22,296 bases of DNA from assembly GCA_005778045.1 (NCBI GenBank), contig SXKQ01000095.1:1-22296 (forward strand), given 5' to 3'. Source of the stretch: Planctomycetia bacterium. GTDB lineage: Bacteria > Planctomycetota > UBA1135 > GCA-002686595. The notes under the pieces are model-generated. The model had not been told where the DNA came from and did not search any database. It saw only the letters and a list, made by a program, of their open reading frames with translations. How positions within the stretch are numbered: the first letter of the stretch is position 1; each line of letters opens with the position of its first letter. This document shows positions 8,001 to 14,737 of this stretch, piece after piece. The position numbers and the translations under genes are program-made.

Positions 8001-9048
8001 GGCCCGCCAGTTCGTGATCGACGACGAAAGCGCCTACATCTATGCGCTGCAGCGCTCCAGCGATGGACAGGCCATGTGGATCGATGCCGGCAGCCGCACC
8101 CTGCGCCTCGACCTCGCCACGCTCGTGTCCAGCGAGCTCGCGGCATCCTCCGACAGCGCCGGCCGCCTCACGTGGATCGACGGTGACAAGCGCATGCTGG
8201 GCAAAACGCGCTCGAACCGGGTCGGCATCTTCGACGCGAGCACGAACGAGCTGCTCCTGACCCTGCGCTCCGACGAGAGTGCCACCGCAATCGCGGCGAG
8301 CGCCGACGGCAGCATGCTGGCGAGCGGCCTCGCGTCCGGCTCGATCCGCGTTTGGTCATGCGAGTCCGTGCTCGAGCGCTCACAGGCCCGCGAGGAGTCG
8401 CGCAAGGCGCGCCTGCGCGCCATCGACGTGGTCGCGCGGATGTTCGAGCAAGACGGACTGCGCTGCGAGGCGGCGCTCAAGGCGCTGCAGCAGGACCCGA
8501 CGCTGGATCCCGAGCGCCGGGAAGCGGCCCTGCGGCTTGCCTACGCCGTCAACGCCGATTCGCGCGCGCTGGCTGCGACCTGCGAGGAAACCGTGCTCAC
8601 GCCGCGCCTCGAAGCCATGGACTATCGCGTGGCGCTGTGGCAGGCGCTCGAGCTCAGCCGCGATGAGCCGTCGAATGTGCTGGCAGCGCTCTACGAGGGC
8701 GCGGCGCACTACCGCATCGCCGAGAGCTCCGGCGATCGCGAGAGGCTCGGCGCCGCGCGCAGCGCACTCGCGCGAGCCGCGACTCTGACTGCCGCGAACA
8801 AGTCCGAGGCGCACGTGGGGCTGCACGCCTTCGAGACCATGGTGCTCGCTCGGCTGGACGATCTTGCCGCCGCGGAGTCATCCTTCCGCTCGCTGTTCGG
8901 CAAGTTCTATGACGTCGAATCGGTCCGCGGCTCGCTCAGCCTGCTGCGCGCGAGCGCGCTCGGTCCGCCGAAGTCCGAGACCTCCGCCGCAGACCAGCGC
9001 CTGCTGTTCGAGGCCGCGGCCGTACTCGAGATCGCACGCGCACGCTGA
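5059..9048 (+). CDS. Membrane Ser/Thr protein kinase with WD40 repeats
   Basis: The protein has 1329 residues from ATG 5059. The open frame extends to 4261, but that part is antisense to the 4Fe-4S gene. The kinase domain (about 30-330) has the glycine loop GGMG at 41-44, Lys61 in AMKV, HRDLKPAN with D167, a metal site DWG at 185-187 in place of DFG, and 'GTPAYMSPEQ' at 233-242. All key residues are present, so it should be active. One transmembrane helix (about 364-388) follows, then a charged coiled coil (390-430) and a linker with 'RGYAASIAAAS' and 'LRGLEWNFL', which I associate with planctomycete WD40 kinases. About 490-1110 are degenerate WD40 blades (for example 'VRVWNPRTGE' and 'IRVWSCES'), probably one or two propellers. 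The last 200 residues are helical and may be TPR-like. The likely role is a membrane Hanks-type kinase whose propeller binds a ligand or partner. Confidence 0.93.
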   Translation: MHPPPSDDNGSHAASGEIVERLRARPRIAGRYGDEQEIARGGMGAILRVRDHDLRRELAMKVMLEELEGAEPDSSGATRLRARFLEEARITGQLDHPGIVPVHELGLDAQGRLYFTMKLVRGRDLRAVYEQLRKGEDGWSLPRALGVLLRVCEAMAFAHDKGVIHRDLKPANIMVGRFGEVYVMDWGLARVLGSSASHDRRRDAGESRVVSARHETARSGDSSLATLDGDIVGTPAYMSPEQARGRIEELGPRSDVYSLGAMLYELLSGQMPYMPPGETRSPFTVVRLLKEGPPAPVECNASGADDELVAICDKAMARDPQARYASMLELAEDLRAYLEGRVVRAHSTGALVEFRKWIGRNRGFAAAVAAAALVAVGLSAALFLVQARSNRQLQSEKEIADANARAATEARARTEEANQKLDEEKRFAQANAGEARRRGYAASIAAASAALEDHDLTRMRMHLRDCPKELRGLEWNFLNQMLDQSAALIAPRTFEDEPAPAPLDSVLALATDADERVLLAATAGSSESPSILRAYDLGTFRPLGDVDLAGARVTALALSPGRERVAVALSSLEVRVLALPSRAEERRWRLAEPVSALAFTADGLRLALASGAELSLVDGESGAAVDAWPGLGATPTSLALSRDGAGLAFGTSEGFVGLLDLRTRQLTWLGERDAPIRAVAFSPDGLRLVASSGHANRGGELHRWHDCLREWDTHSGRLTRLDREEAGEISWCAYDATGRNLLAVARSGSIRSRDLAAQQGTRIVAGRVDLVAALPLRGGRALVTGSEKGTLRLWDTAIGESLALTGGRVGTSQLMFLPGSDRLVSLEAGQVRVWNPRTGELERVLARLVQLSPTGAEAPACIGASRDGTRLAVGWITSTMVDGKPQSKVRLRDPATGAVLSEVWFTAEGRPSAVTFDARGERVAVGTDAGELLVLQVASGVFLPTRIRLRGRVGELEWLDDGRLAAGTAGGQLALWDAQSEARQFVIDDESAYIYALQRSSDGQAMWIDAGSRTLRLDLATLVSSELAASSDSAGRLTWIDGDKRMLGKTRSNRVGIFDASTNELLLTLRSDESATAIAASADGSMLASGLASGSIRVWSCESVLERSQAREESRKARLRAIDVVARMFEQDGLRCEAALKALQQDPTLDPERREAALRLAYAVNADSRALAATCEETVLTPRLEAMDYRVALWQALELSRDEPSNVLAALYEGAAHYRIAESSGDRERLGAARSALARAATLTAANKSEAHVGLHAFETMVLARLDDLAAAESSFRSLFGKFYDVESVRGSLSLLRASALGPPKSETSAADQRLLFEAAAVLEIARAR

Positions 9049-9063
9049 GCGCCGCGAGCGGGC

Positions 9064-9414
9064 CTAGACGAAGATCTCGGCGTCGCCGTCGCGCTCACGC
9101 ACCTTGTAGGTCTTCGCGTCCGCGCACGTCACGCCGACCGCACGGCCGTTGCGCGGGTCGAACTTGTAGTTGTGCAGCGGGCAGACCATGTAGCGACCTT
9201 CCGCCAGCGGCCCGTCGATCAGGCGCCCGCCTTCGTGCGGGCACAGCCGGTCGAGGGCGCACAGCTTGCCGTCGACGCGCCCGAGGATGACCTCGAAGCC
9301 ATCGCCGAGCGGATCGCCGATCGCGACGCGCTTCGACTCGCCCTCGGCGAGCTTGCCCGCGCCCTTCACCAGCACCGGCTTGCCACCGAACATCCCGAAC
9401 AGCTTCGAAAACAT
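9064..9414 (-). CDS. Small Rieske [2Fe-2S] ferredoxin
   Basis: This 116-residue protein has both Rieske cluster boxes: C58-P-H60 within 'CPHEGG', and C78-P-L-H81 within 'CPLHNYKFD'. The four ligands for a [2Fe-2S] centre are therefore intact. There is no signal peptide or membrane helix, and the size is that of soluble single-domain Rieske proteins of the NirD or dioxygenase-ferredoxin type. Such proteins hand electrons to a reductase or oxygenase. None is encoded beside it, so the partner is unknown. The gene converges on the kinase gene with a 15-bp gap and diverges from the phosphodiesterase gene with only 26 bp between start codons. Confidence 0.92.
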   Translation of the reverse strand: MFSKLFGMFGGKPVLVKGAGKLAEGESKRVAIGDPLGDGFEVILGRVDGKLCALDRLCPHEGGRLIDGPLAEGRYMVCPLHNYKFDPRNGRAVGVTCADAKTYKVRERDGDAEIFV

Positions 9415-9416
9415 GT

Positions 9417-9434
9417 GCGGATGCTAGCATCCGC
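9417..9434. promoter_or_regulatory. Perfect 18-bp palindrome between divergent start codons
   Basis: GCGGATGCTAGCATCCGC is a perfect inverted repeat with no spacer. It lies 2 nt from the Rieske ATG and 6 nt from the phosphodiesterase ATG. Its core reads TAGCAT on both strands (9425-9430 plus, 9421-9426 minus), a plausible -10 hexamer in each direction. That would leave 10 and 6 nt to the start codons, so the transcripts would be nearly leaderless. No convincing -35 is seen on either side. It may equally be the site of a dimeric repressor. Confidence 0.5.
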
Positions 9435-9440
9435 GCTTCG

Positions 9441-10835
9441 ATGCAACCCGTCGTCCTCGTCGATGTCGTCGGTCTCACGGCGCGCCACATCGGGCCGCGC
9501 ACGCCGGCTCTCGCTGAGCTCGCGCAGCGCGGTGCGTGCGCCCCGATGGGTTCGATCCTGCCGGCGGTGACTTGCAGCGCGCAGGCCACGATGCTCACGG
9601 GCCGCATGCCGAACGTGCACGGCGCGGTCGGAAACGGCTGGTTTGACCGCGACACGGGCGAAGTGGCCCTGTGGCGGCAGTCGAATGCGCTCGTCGGCGC
9701 CAAGAAGCTCTACGAGACGGCGCGCGAGCGCGATCCCGCCTTCCGCTGCGCCAAGCTCTTCTGGTGGTGGAACATGGGCGCACGGGTCGACTGGTCGATC
9801 ACGCCGCGGCCGTTCTATCCCGCAGACGGCCGCAAGATCCTCGCGGTGTACGGCCAGCCCCCGGAGTTCCCCCAGCAGATAGAGCGTGAGCTCGGGGCCT
9901 TCCCGTTCTTCGATTTCTGGGGCCCGCGCTCGGGGCTCGCGTCGAGCCGCTGGATCGCGGAGGTCGCGGTGCGCACGCTCGAGCTGCACGCGCCGCAGCT
10001 CACGCTCGTGTACCTTCCCCACCTCGACTACAGCCATCAGCAGGACGGCCCCGAGTCCGAGCGCGGGCTCGCGGCGCTCGGCGAAGTCGATGCGCAGGTC
10101 GCGAAGATCATCAAGGCGGCGGATGCGATCGGCGCGACGGTCGTGGTCGTGAGCGAGTACGGTCTCGAGGCTGTGGACACGCCGATCCACATCAACCGCG
10201 CGCTGCGCAGCGAAGGGCTGCTCGAGGTGCGGCCCGGCCCGGCCGGCGAGTCGCTCGACACCTTCGCGAGCGCAGCCTTCGCCGTCGCGGACCATCAGGT
10301 GGCACACGTGTATACGCGGACCGAGGAAGCGCGGGCGCATGCGGCGCTCGTGCTGCGCAACTTGCCCGGCGTCGAGCAGGTGCTCGATCGCGCGGCGCAG
10401 CGGCGCTTTGGGATCGATCACGCGCGCAGCGGCGACCTGATCGCGATCGCGCGCAAGGGTGCGTGGTTCACCTACTACTACTGGCTCGACGACGCGCAGG
10501 CCCCGGACTTCGCGCGCACGGTCGACATCCACCGCAAGCCGGGCTACGACCCCTGCGAGCTGTTCCTCGATCCGGCGCTCGCCTTCCCGAAGCTGCGCAT
10601 CGCGCGCCGTCTCGCGCAGAAGTTGCTCGGTATGCGCTACCTCATGGACGTGATCCCGCTCGATGCGCGGCTCGTGAAGGGCAGCCATGGACGCATTCCC
10701 AAGGATCCAAAGGACGGGCCCGTGTTTCTCTGCTCGCGGCCGTTCGGCTCCTGCGGAGACGAGCCGCGCGACGGCCTCGTGCCCATGACGAGCGTGCATG
10801 ACCGCGTCCTCGGGCTCCTGTTCGACGGGGCGTGA
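9441..10835 (+). CDS. Alkaline phosphatase superfamily phosphodiesterase/pyrophosphatase
   Basis: The protein has 464 residues and no signal peptide. It carries the metal and nucleophile pattern of the nucleotide pyrophosphatase/phosphodiesterase branch of the alkaline phosphatase superfamily. Asp8 sits in 'VLVDVVG', the probable nucleophile Thr44 in 'PAVTCSAQATMLTG', Asp196 and His199 in 'HLDYSHQ', and a late His416 in 'KGSHGR'. The usual second Asp-His pair is replaced by 'VSEYG' (E239, Y240). I recall this variant from the subgroup that includes the EboF-type proteins, so it may be normal here. The substrate cannot be read from the sequence; phosphodiester or pyrophosphate bonds of a nucleotide or lipid-linked compound are likely. 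Its stop is 3 bp before the next ATG, so the two genes are almost certainly co-transcribed. Confidence 0.85.
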   Translation: MQPVVLVDVVGLTARHIGPRTPALAELAQRGACAPMGSILPAVTCSAQATMLTGRMPNVHGAVGNGWFDRDTGEVALWRQSNALVGAKKLYETARERDPAFRCAKLFWWWNMGARVDWSITPRPFYPADGRKILAVYGQPPEFPQQIERELGAFPFFDFWGPRSGLASSRWIAEVAVRTLELHAPQLTLVYLPHLDYSHQQDGPESERGLAALGEVDAQVAKIIKAADAIGATVVVVSEYGLEAVDTPIHINRALRSEGLLEVRPGPAGESLDTFASAAFAVADHQVAHVYTRTEEARAHAALVLRNLPGVEQVLDRAAQRRFGIDHARSGDLIAIARKGAWFTYYYWLDDAQAPDFARTVDIHRKPGYDPCELFLDPALAFPKLRIARRLAQKLLGMRYLMDVIPLDARLVKGSHGRIPKDPKDGPVFLCSRPFGSCGDEPRDGLVPMTSVHDRVLGLLFDGA

Positions 10836-10838
10836 GCG

Positions 10839-12812
10839 ATGGACGAGAGCCGCAAGGAAGGGCTGCGGGCCAAGGCCCGGGAGATCATCGCGCGCAACGC
10901 CGAGGCCTGCGTGCCCGTGCCGCCGCTCGGCGAAGGCAAGCCGTGGCTCAACGTGTCGCGCCCGCTCTCGAGCGCGACGGACCTCGTCGGCAAGCTCGTG
11001 CTGCTGGACTTCTGGACGTCGTGCTGCATCAACTGCCTGCACGTTCTGCCAGATCTGGCGTGGCTCGAGGAACGCTTCCGTGGCGAGCCGTTCGTCGTCA
11101 TCGGAGTTCACACGTCGAAATTCGCAAACGAGCGCGACGCCGAGCGTCTGCGCGAGGCCGTGCTGCGCGAAGGTGTGGCGCATCCGGTGGTGCTCGACGG
11201 GGACTTCGACATCTGGAAGCGCTTTGGCGTGCGCGCATGGCCGACGCTCGTGCTCGTCGGTCCGGACGGCCACGTGCTCGCGCAGCTCTCGGGCGAAGGG
11301 CAGCGCGCGGTGCTCGACGCGCTGATCGAGGCTGCGCTCGAGCACTACGAAGCCCTGCCCGGCGCCTTCGAGACCAGTGCCCTGCCGCTGCGCCCCGAGA
11401 GCCGGCGCGAGCTGCCGCGCGAGCTGCGCTTCCCGGGCAAGCTGCTCGCGGATGCGGCCCGCGACCGGCTGTGGATCGCGGACAGCGGGCATGACCGCGT
11501 GCTCGAGCTCGACCTCGAAGGCCGCTTCCTGCGGCAATTCGGCAGCGGCAAGCCCGGCCTCGAGGACGGCGACGCGGGCGAGGCGCGCTTCCACGGCCCG
11601 CAGGGACTCGCGCGCATCGACGACGCGCTCTACGTGGCCGACACGCGCAACCACGCGCTGCGCCGCATCGACCTCGGCACGGGTAGCGTTGAGACCGTCG
11701 CTGGCAACGGGCGCATCGGCTACGAGCGCGCGCGTGCCCTGCCTGCGCGCTCGGCCGCGCTCAACTCGCCGTGGGACCTGTGCGCGGTCGATGGCGAGCT
11801 GCTCGTCGCCATGGCCGGAATGCACCAAGTATGGAGCTACGACCCACGCACCGAGTCCGTGCGCCCGCTCGTCGGCGACGGCACCGAGCTGCGCCGCGAT
11901 GGCGCGTTCGAGCTCGCCGCGCTCGCTCAACCGTCGGGACTCGCACGACTCGGCCGCCAGATACTCGTCGCGGACTCCGAGTCGAGCTCCGTGCGGGCAT
12001 TCGACCTCGACACGCGGCGCGTGACGACGCTCGCCGGCGGCGCCAGCGAGCCGCGCGACCTGTTCCACTACGGCGACGACGAGGGTGCGGGCCTTGGTCG
12101 GCGCTTCCAGCATCCGCTGGGCGTCGCGTGCGATCCCGCGTCCGAGCGCGCGCTCGCCTACGTCGCAGACAGCTACAACCACCAGCTCAAGCTGCTCGAC
12201 CCCGAGTCCGGCAGCGTCTCGCGCTACGCAGGCTGCACGCAGGCCGGCTGGATCGACGGGGAGTGCGAGCGCGCGCGCTTCTGCGAGCCCGGTGGCCTCT
12301 CGCTCGCCGGCGAGCGGCTCTACGTCGCCGACACGGGGAACCACGTCGTGCGCGTGATCGACCTCGTCGAGCACACCGTGCGCACCCTGAGCCTCGCCGC
12401 CGTGCCCGTGCCCATCGAGACGCGCGAGCTCGACTCCGACGCGACGCCGTTGCCGCGCCTCCCGCAGACCGTCAGCCACCCGCAGCTGCGCCGACGACTC
12501 GCGCCGGGGGCCTGCGAGCTAGTGCTGCGCGTACCGCTCGCGCCGGGCGAGCAACTCGCCACCGGTGCACCCTCGCAGTTCCGCGCGCTGCGCGAGGGCG
12601 GTCTCGTCGCCGCGAAGCAGATCGCCGGAGCGCTCGACTCGGCCGAGCTCCGAGTCCCGCTGGGTGTCGCGGGCCCTGGGCTGCTGTGCGTGCAGGTGCT
12701 CGCCTACGTGTGCGACGCCGAGGGACGGTGCCTCCTGCGCTCGCACGAATGGCGCATCGACGTCGAAGAAGAGCCGCGGGCGTCCCGCGTGCTCGCGCTC
12801 GACATCGACTGA
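10839..12812 (+). CDS. NHLRC2-type thioredoxin-like/NHL-repeat protein
   Basis: This 657-residue protein opens with a thioredoxin-like domain (about 25-175). Its active site is 'DFWTSCCINC' (C62, C63, C66), the CCINC form typical of NHLRC2-family proteins. A run of NHL beta-propeller blades follows (about 200-545), with repeats such as 'RLWIADSGHDRVLELD', 'LYVADTRNHALRRID' and 'LYVADTGNHVVRVID'. A C-terminal beta-rich domain (about 560-657) matches the family's usual length and order. There is no signal peptide, so it is expected in the cytoplasm. The propeller presumably binds a partner or ligand while the thioredoxin fold does thiol chemistry; the exact reaction is not settled for this family. 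It is the second gene of an operon with the phosphodiesterase and ends at a small hairpin facing the convergent secreted gene. Confidence 0.9.
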   Translation: MDESRKEGLRAKAREIIARNAEACVPVPPLGEGKPWLNVSRPLSSATDLVGKLVLLDFWTSCCINCLHVLPDLAWLEERFRGEPFVVIGVHTSKFANERDAERLREAVLREGVAHPVVLDGDFDIWKRFGVRAWPTLVLVGPDGHVLAQLSGEGQRAVLDALIEAALEHYEALPGAFETSALPLRPESRRELPRELRFPGKLLADAARDRLWIADSGHDRVLELDLEGRFLRQFGSGKPGLEDGDAGEARFHGPQGLARIDDALYVADTRNHALRRIDLGTGSVETVAGNGRIGYERARALPARSAALNSPWDLCAVDGELLVAMAGMHQVWSYDPRTESVRPLVGDGTELRRDGAFELAALAQPSGLARLGRQILVADSESSSVRAFDLDTRRVTTLAGGASEPRDLFHYGDDEGAGLGRRFQHPLGVACDPASERALAYVADSYNHQLKLLDPESGSVSRYAGCTQAGWIDGECERARFCEPGGLSLAGERLYVADTGNHVVRVIDLVEHTVRTLSLAAVPVPIETRELDSDATPLPRLPQTVSHPQLRRRLAPGACELVLRVPLAPGEQLATGAPSQFRALREGGLVAAKQIAGALDSAELRVPLGVAGPGLLCVQVLAYVCDAEGRCLLRSHEWRIDVEEEPRASRVLALDID

Positions 12813-13839
12813 GCGCCGCGCGCTGTTGCATCGTCAGTTCGAGTGCGTTGGAGAGCGCGGTTGGGCGGCAGGACGGCGGGTCGCGGAACCAAGCCTGCGC
12901 GTAGACCTTTTGGCCCGGGAAGAACGGCGTGCCAACCGCGCCAGGGTTGGCGGGGTGGAACGAGTTCCAGCTGGACGAGATGCTGCCGACGCAGCCGCCG
13001 TTGGTGCCGCCGGAGTTGAAGGCGATCGTGCGCTGGGTCGGGACCTTCACGCACAGGAAGCTCGTGCCGATGTTGCCGCACCACAGCTGCAGCGCGAGCG
13101 AGTCGATGCCGTAAAGGACGAGGCAGGTCTTCTGGCCCTCGAGGTTCACGACGTTGAGCTGCAGCGGTGTCGCGAAGCTCGCGCTGGGCTGGCTGGTCGC
13201 GCTGATACTCGCGTTGCAGCCGCTGCTCCTCGTGCCCGCGGTGCAGTAGGCGCTGGGCCGCGTGTTGCAGCCGGCGCGCGGCGTGAAGCTGGCCTGCAGG
13301 CCGTCCATGGCGACGAACGCGCCGCTCGGCGTGTGGATGCCTGTGATCACCACGCGCCGGATCGCCGTGGGGCAGGACTCCCATCCGAACCGGCGCCACG
13401 TGCAGTCCGCGGGGAATTGCGCCGTCGGCATGCTGAACAGGCTTCCCGAGGCTTCATAGAAATCGAAGCGCGCGCCGCCGCCAGTGCCGTTGGAGCCAAA
13501 CCAGCCGCCAAAGCGGTAGACGCCCGAGTTGAAGAGCACCTCGACGTTGGAGGTCGCGCTCGCAGCGAACTTGGCGCCGCTGTGAGCGCTCATGTTGCAG
13601 ACGTAGCTCAAGCTCGACGTCGCGAGCAGGCCCTTGCTGTTGATCGAGCACACCTGTCCGGCTCCGCCGAAGACCTGCGAGATGCAGGCGAGCAACCCGT
13701 TCGGGGCAGCATCGAAGCCCTGCTGAATCTGGCCGGTGAAGGTCGGGACCGGGGTGACCTGAGCCACACTCGTCGCGGACGCGACGACGGATAGGGCGAG
13801 CGAAAGAGCTAGGCGCGGGAACCGCTCCTCCGGGAGCAC
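12472..13839 (-). CDS. Secreted protein with WFRDPP C-terminal domain, extended 3' end
   Basis: Start: GTG at 13839, which gives a signal peptide (about 1-27, ending ATSVAQ). The frame is open to 14265, but that part runs into the tRNA-Pro gene and codes for nothing plausible. Residues 28 to about 205 are a Gly, Ser and Asn-rich beta-type domain with cysteines, resembling a surface or lectin-like fold. Residues about 206-338 are the same module that ends the 724-2979 protein, with shared 'NLEGQ', 'LCVKVPTQRT', 'GGTNGGC' and 'YAQAWFRDPP'. In the relative, the stop follows this point directly. Here homology ends near 12826 and the frame continues about 117 codons antisense through the end of the NHLRC2-type gene, giving an Arg/Ala-rich tail typical of shadow translation. 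The natural 3' end was probably near 12826, and the stop was lost by point mutation or indel. Function is unknown; export is likely. Confidence 0.65.
   Translation of the reverse strand: MLPEERFPRLALSLALSVVASATSVAQVTPVPTFTGQIQQGFDAAPNGLLACISQVFGGAGQVCSINSKGLLATSSLSYVCNMSAHSGAKFAASATSNVEVLFNSGVYRFGGWFGSNGTGGGARFDFYEASGSLFSMPTAQFPADCTWRRFGWESCPTAIRRVVITGIHTPSGAFVAMDGLQASFTPRAGCNTRPSAYCTAGTRSSGCNASISATSQPSASFATPLQLNVVNLEGQKTCLVLYGIDSLALQLWCGNIGTSFLCVKVPTQRTIAFNSGGTNGGCVGSISSSWNSFHPANPGAVGTPFFPGQKVYAQAWFRDPPSCRPTALSNALELTMQQRAALSRCRARARGTPAALLRRRCAIRASAGGTVPRRRTRRRAPARTAAQGPRHPAGLGARPSRALRRSASRRRDRPRAARGTARVHRWRVARPARAVRAALARRPPARVVGAAAGG
12812..12824. terminator. Small hairpin at the convergent gene junction
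   Basis: AGCGC-CGC-GCGCT forms a 5-bp stem with a 3-nt loop, starting at the last base of the NHLRC2-type stop codon. No T tract follows on either strand, so it is at best a weak bidirectional terminator. It lies exactly where the homologous part of the convergent secreted gene ends. Confidence 0.25.
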
Positions 13840-14220
13840 GGAAACGACAAGGTGGGGGGATCGAGGCTGACGCCGGGGCCTAGGATGAAGACGTCGGAAG
13901 CCGGGTCGAGCGTGAACTACTTTCCAGATGCCGCAAGGGGGGTGCCTTTGGCGGGGCTCCGACGCGGGGTTCCCCGGCGACCAGCGTCGTTCGGGGTTCT
14001 CTCGTGCCCATGGCTCCACTTGGCTCCACTTGGCTGCCCAGGGCTGCACATGACCGCACATGGCTGCCCATGACCGCACACGGCTGCCCATGACCGCACA
14101 TAGAGATGCTCGTGGCTGCACGCGGACGCCAACTGGCTCGCCCATCGCGCGCCCGGCAGCCACTCCAGACCCGTCGCGGGTCGTGCCCGGGGAGCGACGC
14201 GCACCGCGCGAGCAGAGAGT
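13840..14220. other. Intergenic region between secreted gene and tRNA-Pro
   Basis: No protein gene is supported here: frames crossing it have no recognisable product and collide with the tRNA. It contains the decamer repeat array at 14011-14100. It also has a short inverted repeat at 14168-14182 (GACCCG-TCG-CGGGTC), which may mark the tRNA transcript 3' end, although no T tract follows. The leader of the secreted gene must start in this region, but no clear promoter hexamers stand out. Confidence 0.5.
14011..14100. repeat. Decamer/20-mer tandem repeat array, nine units
   Basis: Nine consecutive 10-bp units run without gaps. The array starts with two copies of TGGCTCCACT, then TGGCTGCCCA and GGGCTGCACA. 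TGACCGCACA then alternates with YGGCTGCCCA, giving a 20-bp higher-order unit. Units differ by one to four bases. A 10-bp period is not a multiple of three and places each unit on the same face of the helix, which argues for a non-coding or slippage-born element. Confidence 0.8.
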
Positions 14221-14298
14221 TGGTCGGGGCGAGAGGAGTTGAACCTCCGACCTCTTCCACCCCAAGGAAGCGCGCTAGCCAGGCTGCGCCACGCCCCG
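14221..14298 (-). tRNA. tRNA-Pro (anticodon GGG)
   Basis: The minus strand folds into a full cloverleaf of 78 nt with an encoded CCA end. The acceptor stem is CGGGGCG/CGCCCCG, the D stem GCGC/GCGC, the anticodon stem CTTCC/GGAAG with loop TTGGGGT, a 5-nt variable loop, and the T stem GGAGG/CCTCT with loop TTCAACT. The loop places GGG at positions 34-36, which reads proline codons CCC and CCU. A promoter with a 17-bp spacer lies just upstream. Confidence 0.95.
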
Positions 14299-14330
14299 AC
14301 CCAAGATTCTCTGCTGAAAGGGGGGCGGAG

Positions 14331-14359
14331 AGTCTACTCCCCCGGCCCGTCCGCGCCAA
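14331..14359 (-). promoter_or_regulatory. Promoter of tRNA-Pro
   Basis: On the minus strand TTGGCG (14354-14359) and TAGACT (14331-14336) each match the -35 and -10 consensus at four of six bases, with an ideal 17-bp spacer. The predicted start lies about 25 nt before the mature tRNA 5' end, as is normal for a tRNA gene. Confidence 0.6.
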
Positions 14360-14413
14360 CCGGAGCCGCAGAGAGAGCTTGGTGGGCGCTCGCGCCGGGG
14401 CCAGAATAGGTCC

Positions 14414-14737
14414 ATGGCTCGACCCCTCCGCCGCCTCTACCCCATGTCGAGCGTGGTGCGCCGCCGCCACCGCACGTGGATGGCTTCCATGTGCCTCGCC
14501 ACGGCCGGGGCTGCTGTGTGGAGTGGCGCGATCCTGTGGCGTGCCCTCGCGCCTCAGAGCGGCCCCGACTTGCTCTCCACCCTGCTCGCTTCCGCGGCCT
14601 TCACCGTCCCGGGGGCGATCCTCGCCTTGCTCTCGATCCGCGCCCGTTGGGTGTGGGTGCTGCTGGCGGGCATTCCGCTCTTCGCCAACGGCGTGATGAT
14701 CGTCGTGCCGTGGATCGTGCTACGACTGCGCAGCTAG
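14414..14737 (+). CDS. Small integral membrane protein of unknown function
   Basis: The frame encodes 107 residues. A basic N-terminus (several Arg in the first 21 residues) precedes about three hydrophobic helices (roughly 22-45, 52-74 and 78-103). The protein ends RLRS. The positive N-terminus suggests that end is cytoplasmic. No family motif is recognised. It sits alone between the tRNA-Pro promoter and the convergent phospholipid operon, and its last 18 bp overlap the end of the 14720-15124 gene. The membrane-protein pattern over the whole frame makes a real gene likely. Confidence 0.6.
   Translation: MARPLRRLYPMSSVVRRRHRTWMASMCLATAGAAVWSGAILWRALAPQSGPDLLSTLLASAAFTVPGAILALLSIRARWVWVLLAGIPLFANGVMIVVPWIVLRLRS

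Noticed and set aside
14011..14100. CRISPR array
   Set aside because: The units are 10-20 bp, contiguous and degenerate, with no spacers and no cas genes nearby.
14168..14182. Intrinsic terminator of tRNA-Pro
   Set aside because: The 6-bp GACCCG/CGGGTC hairpin has no T tract and lies about 40 nt away, so it is noted only within the intergenic entry.
13840..14265. Upstream extension of the third secreted protein to an ATG at 14265
   Set aside because: It would run through the tRNA-Pro gene and the decamer array and would remove the signal peptide from the N-terminus.
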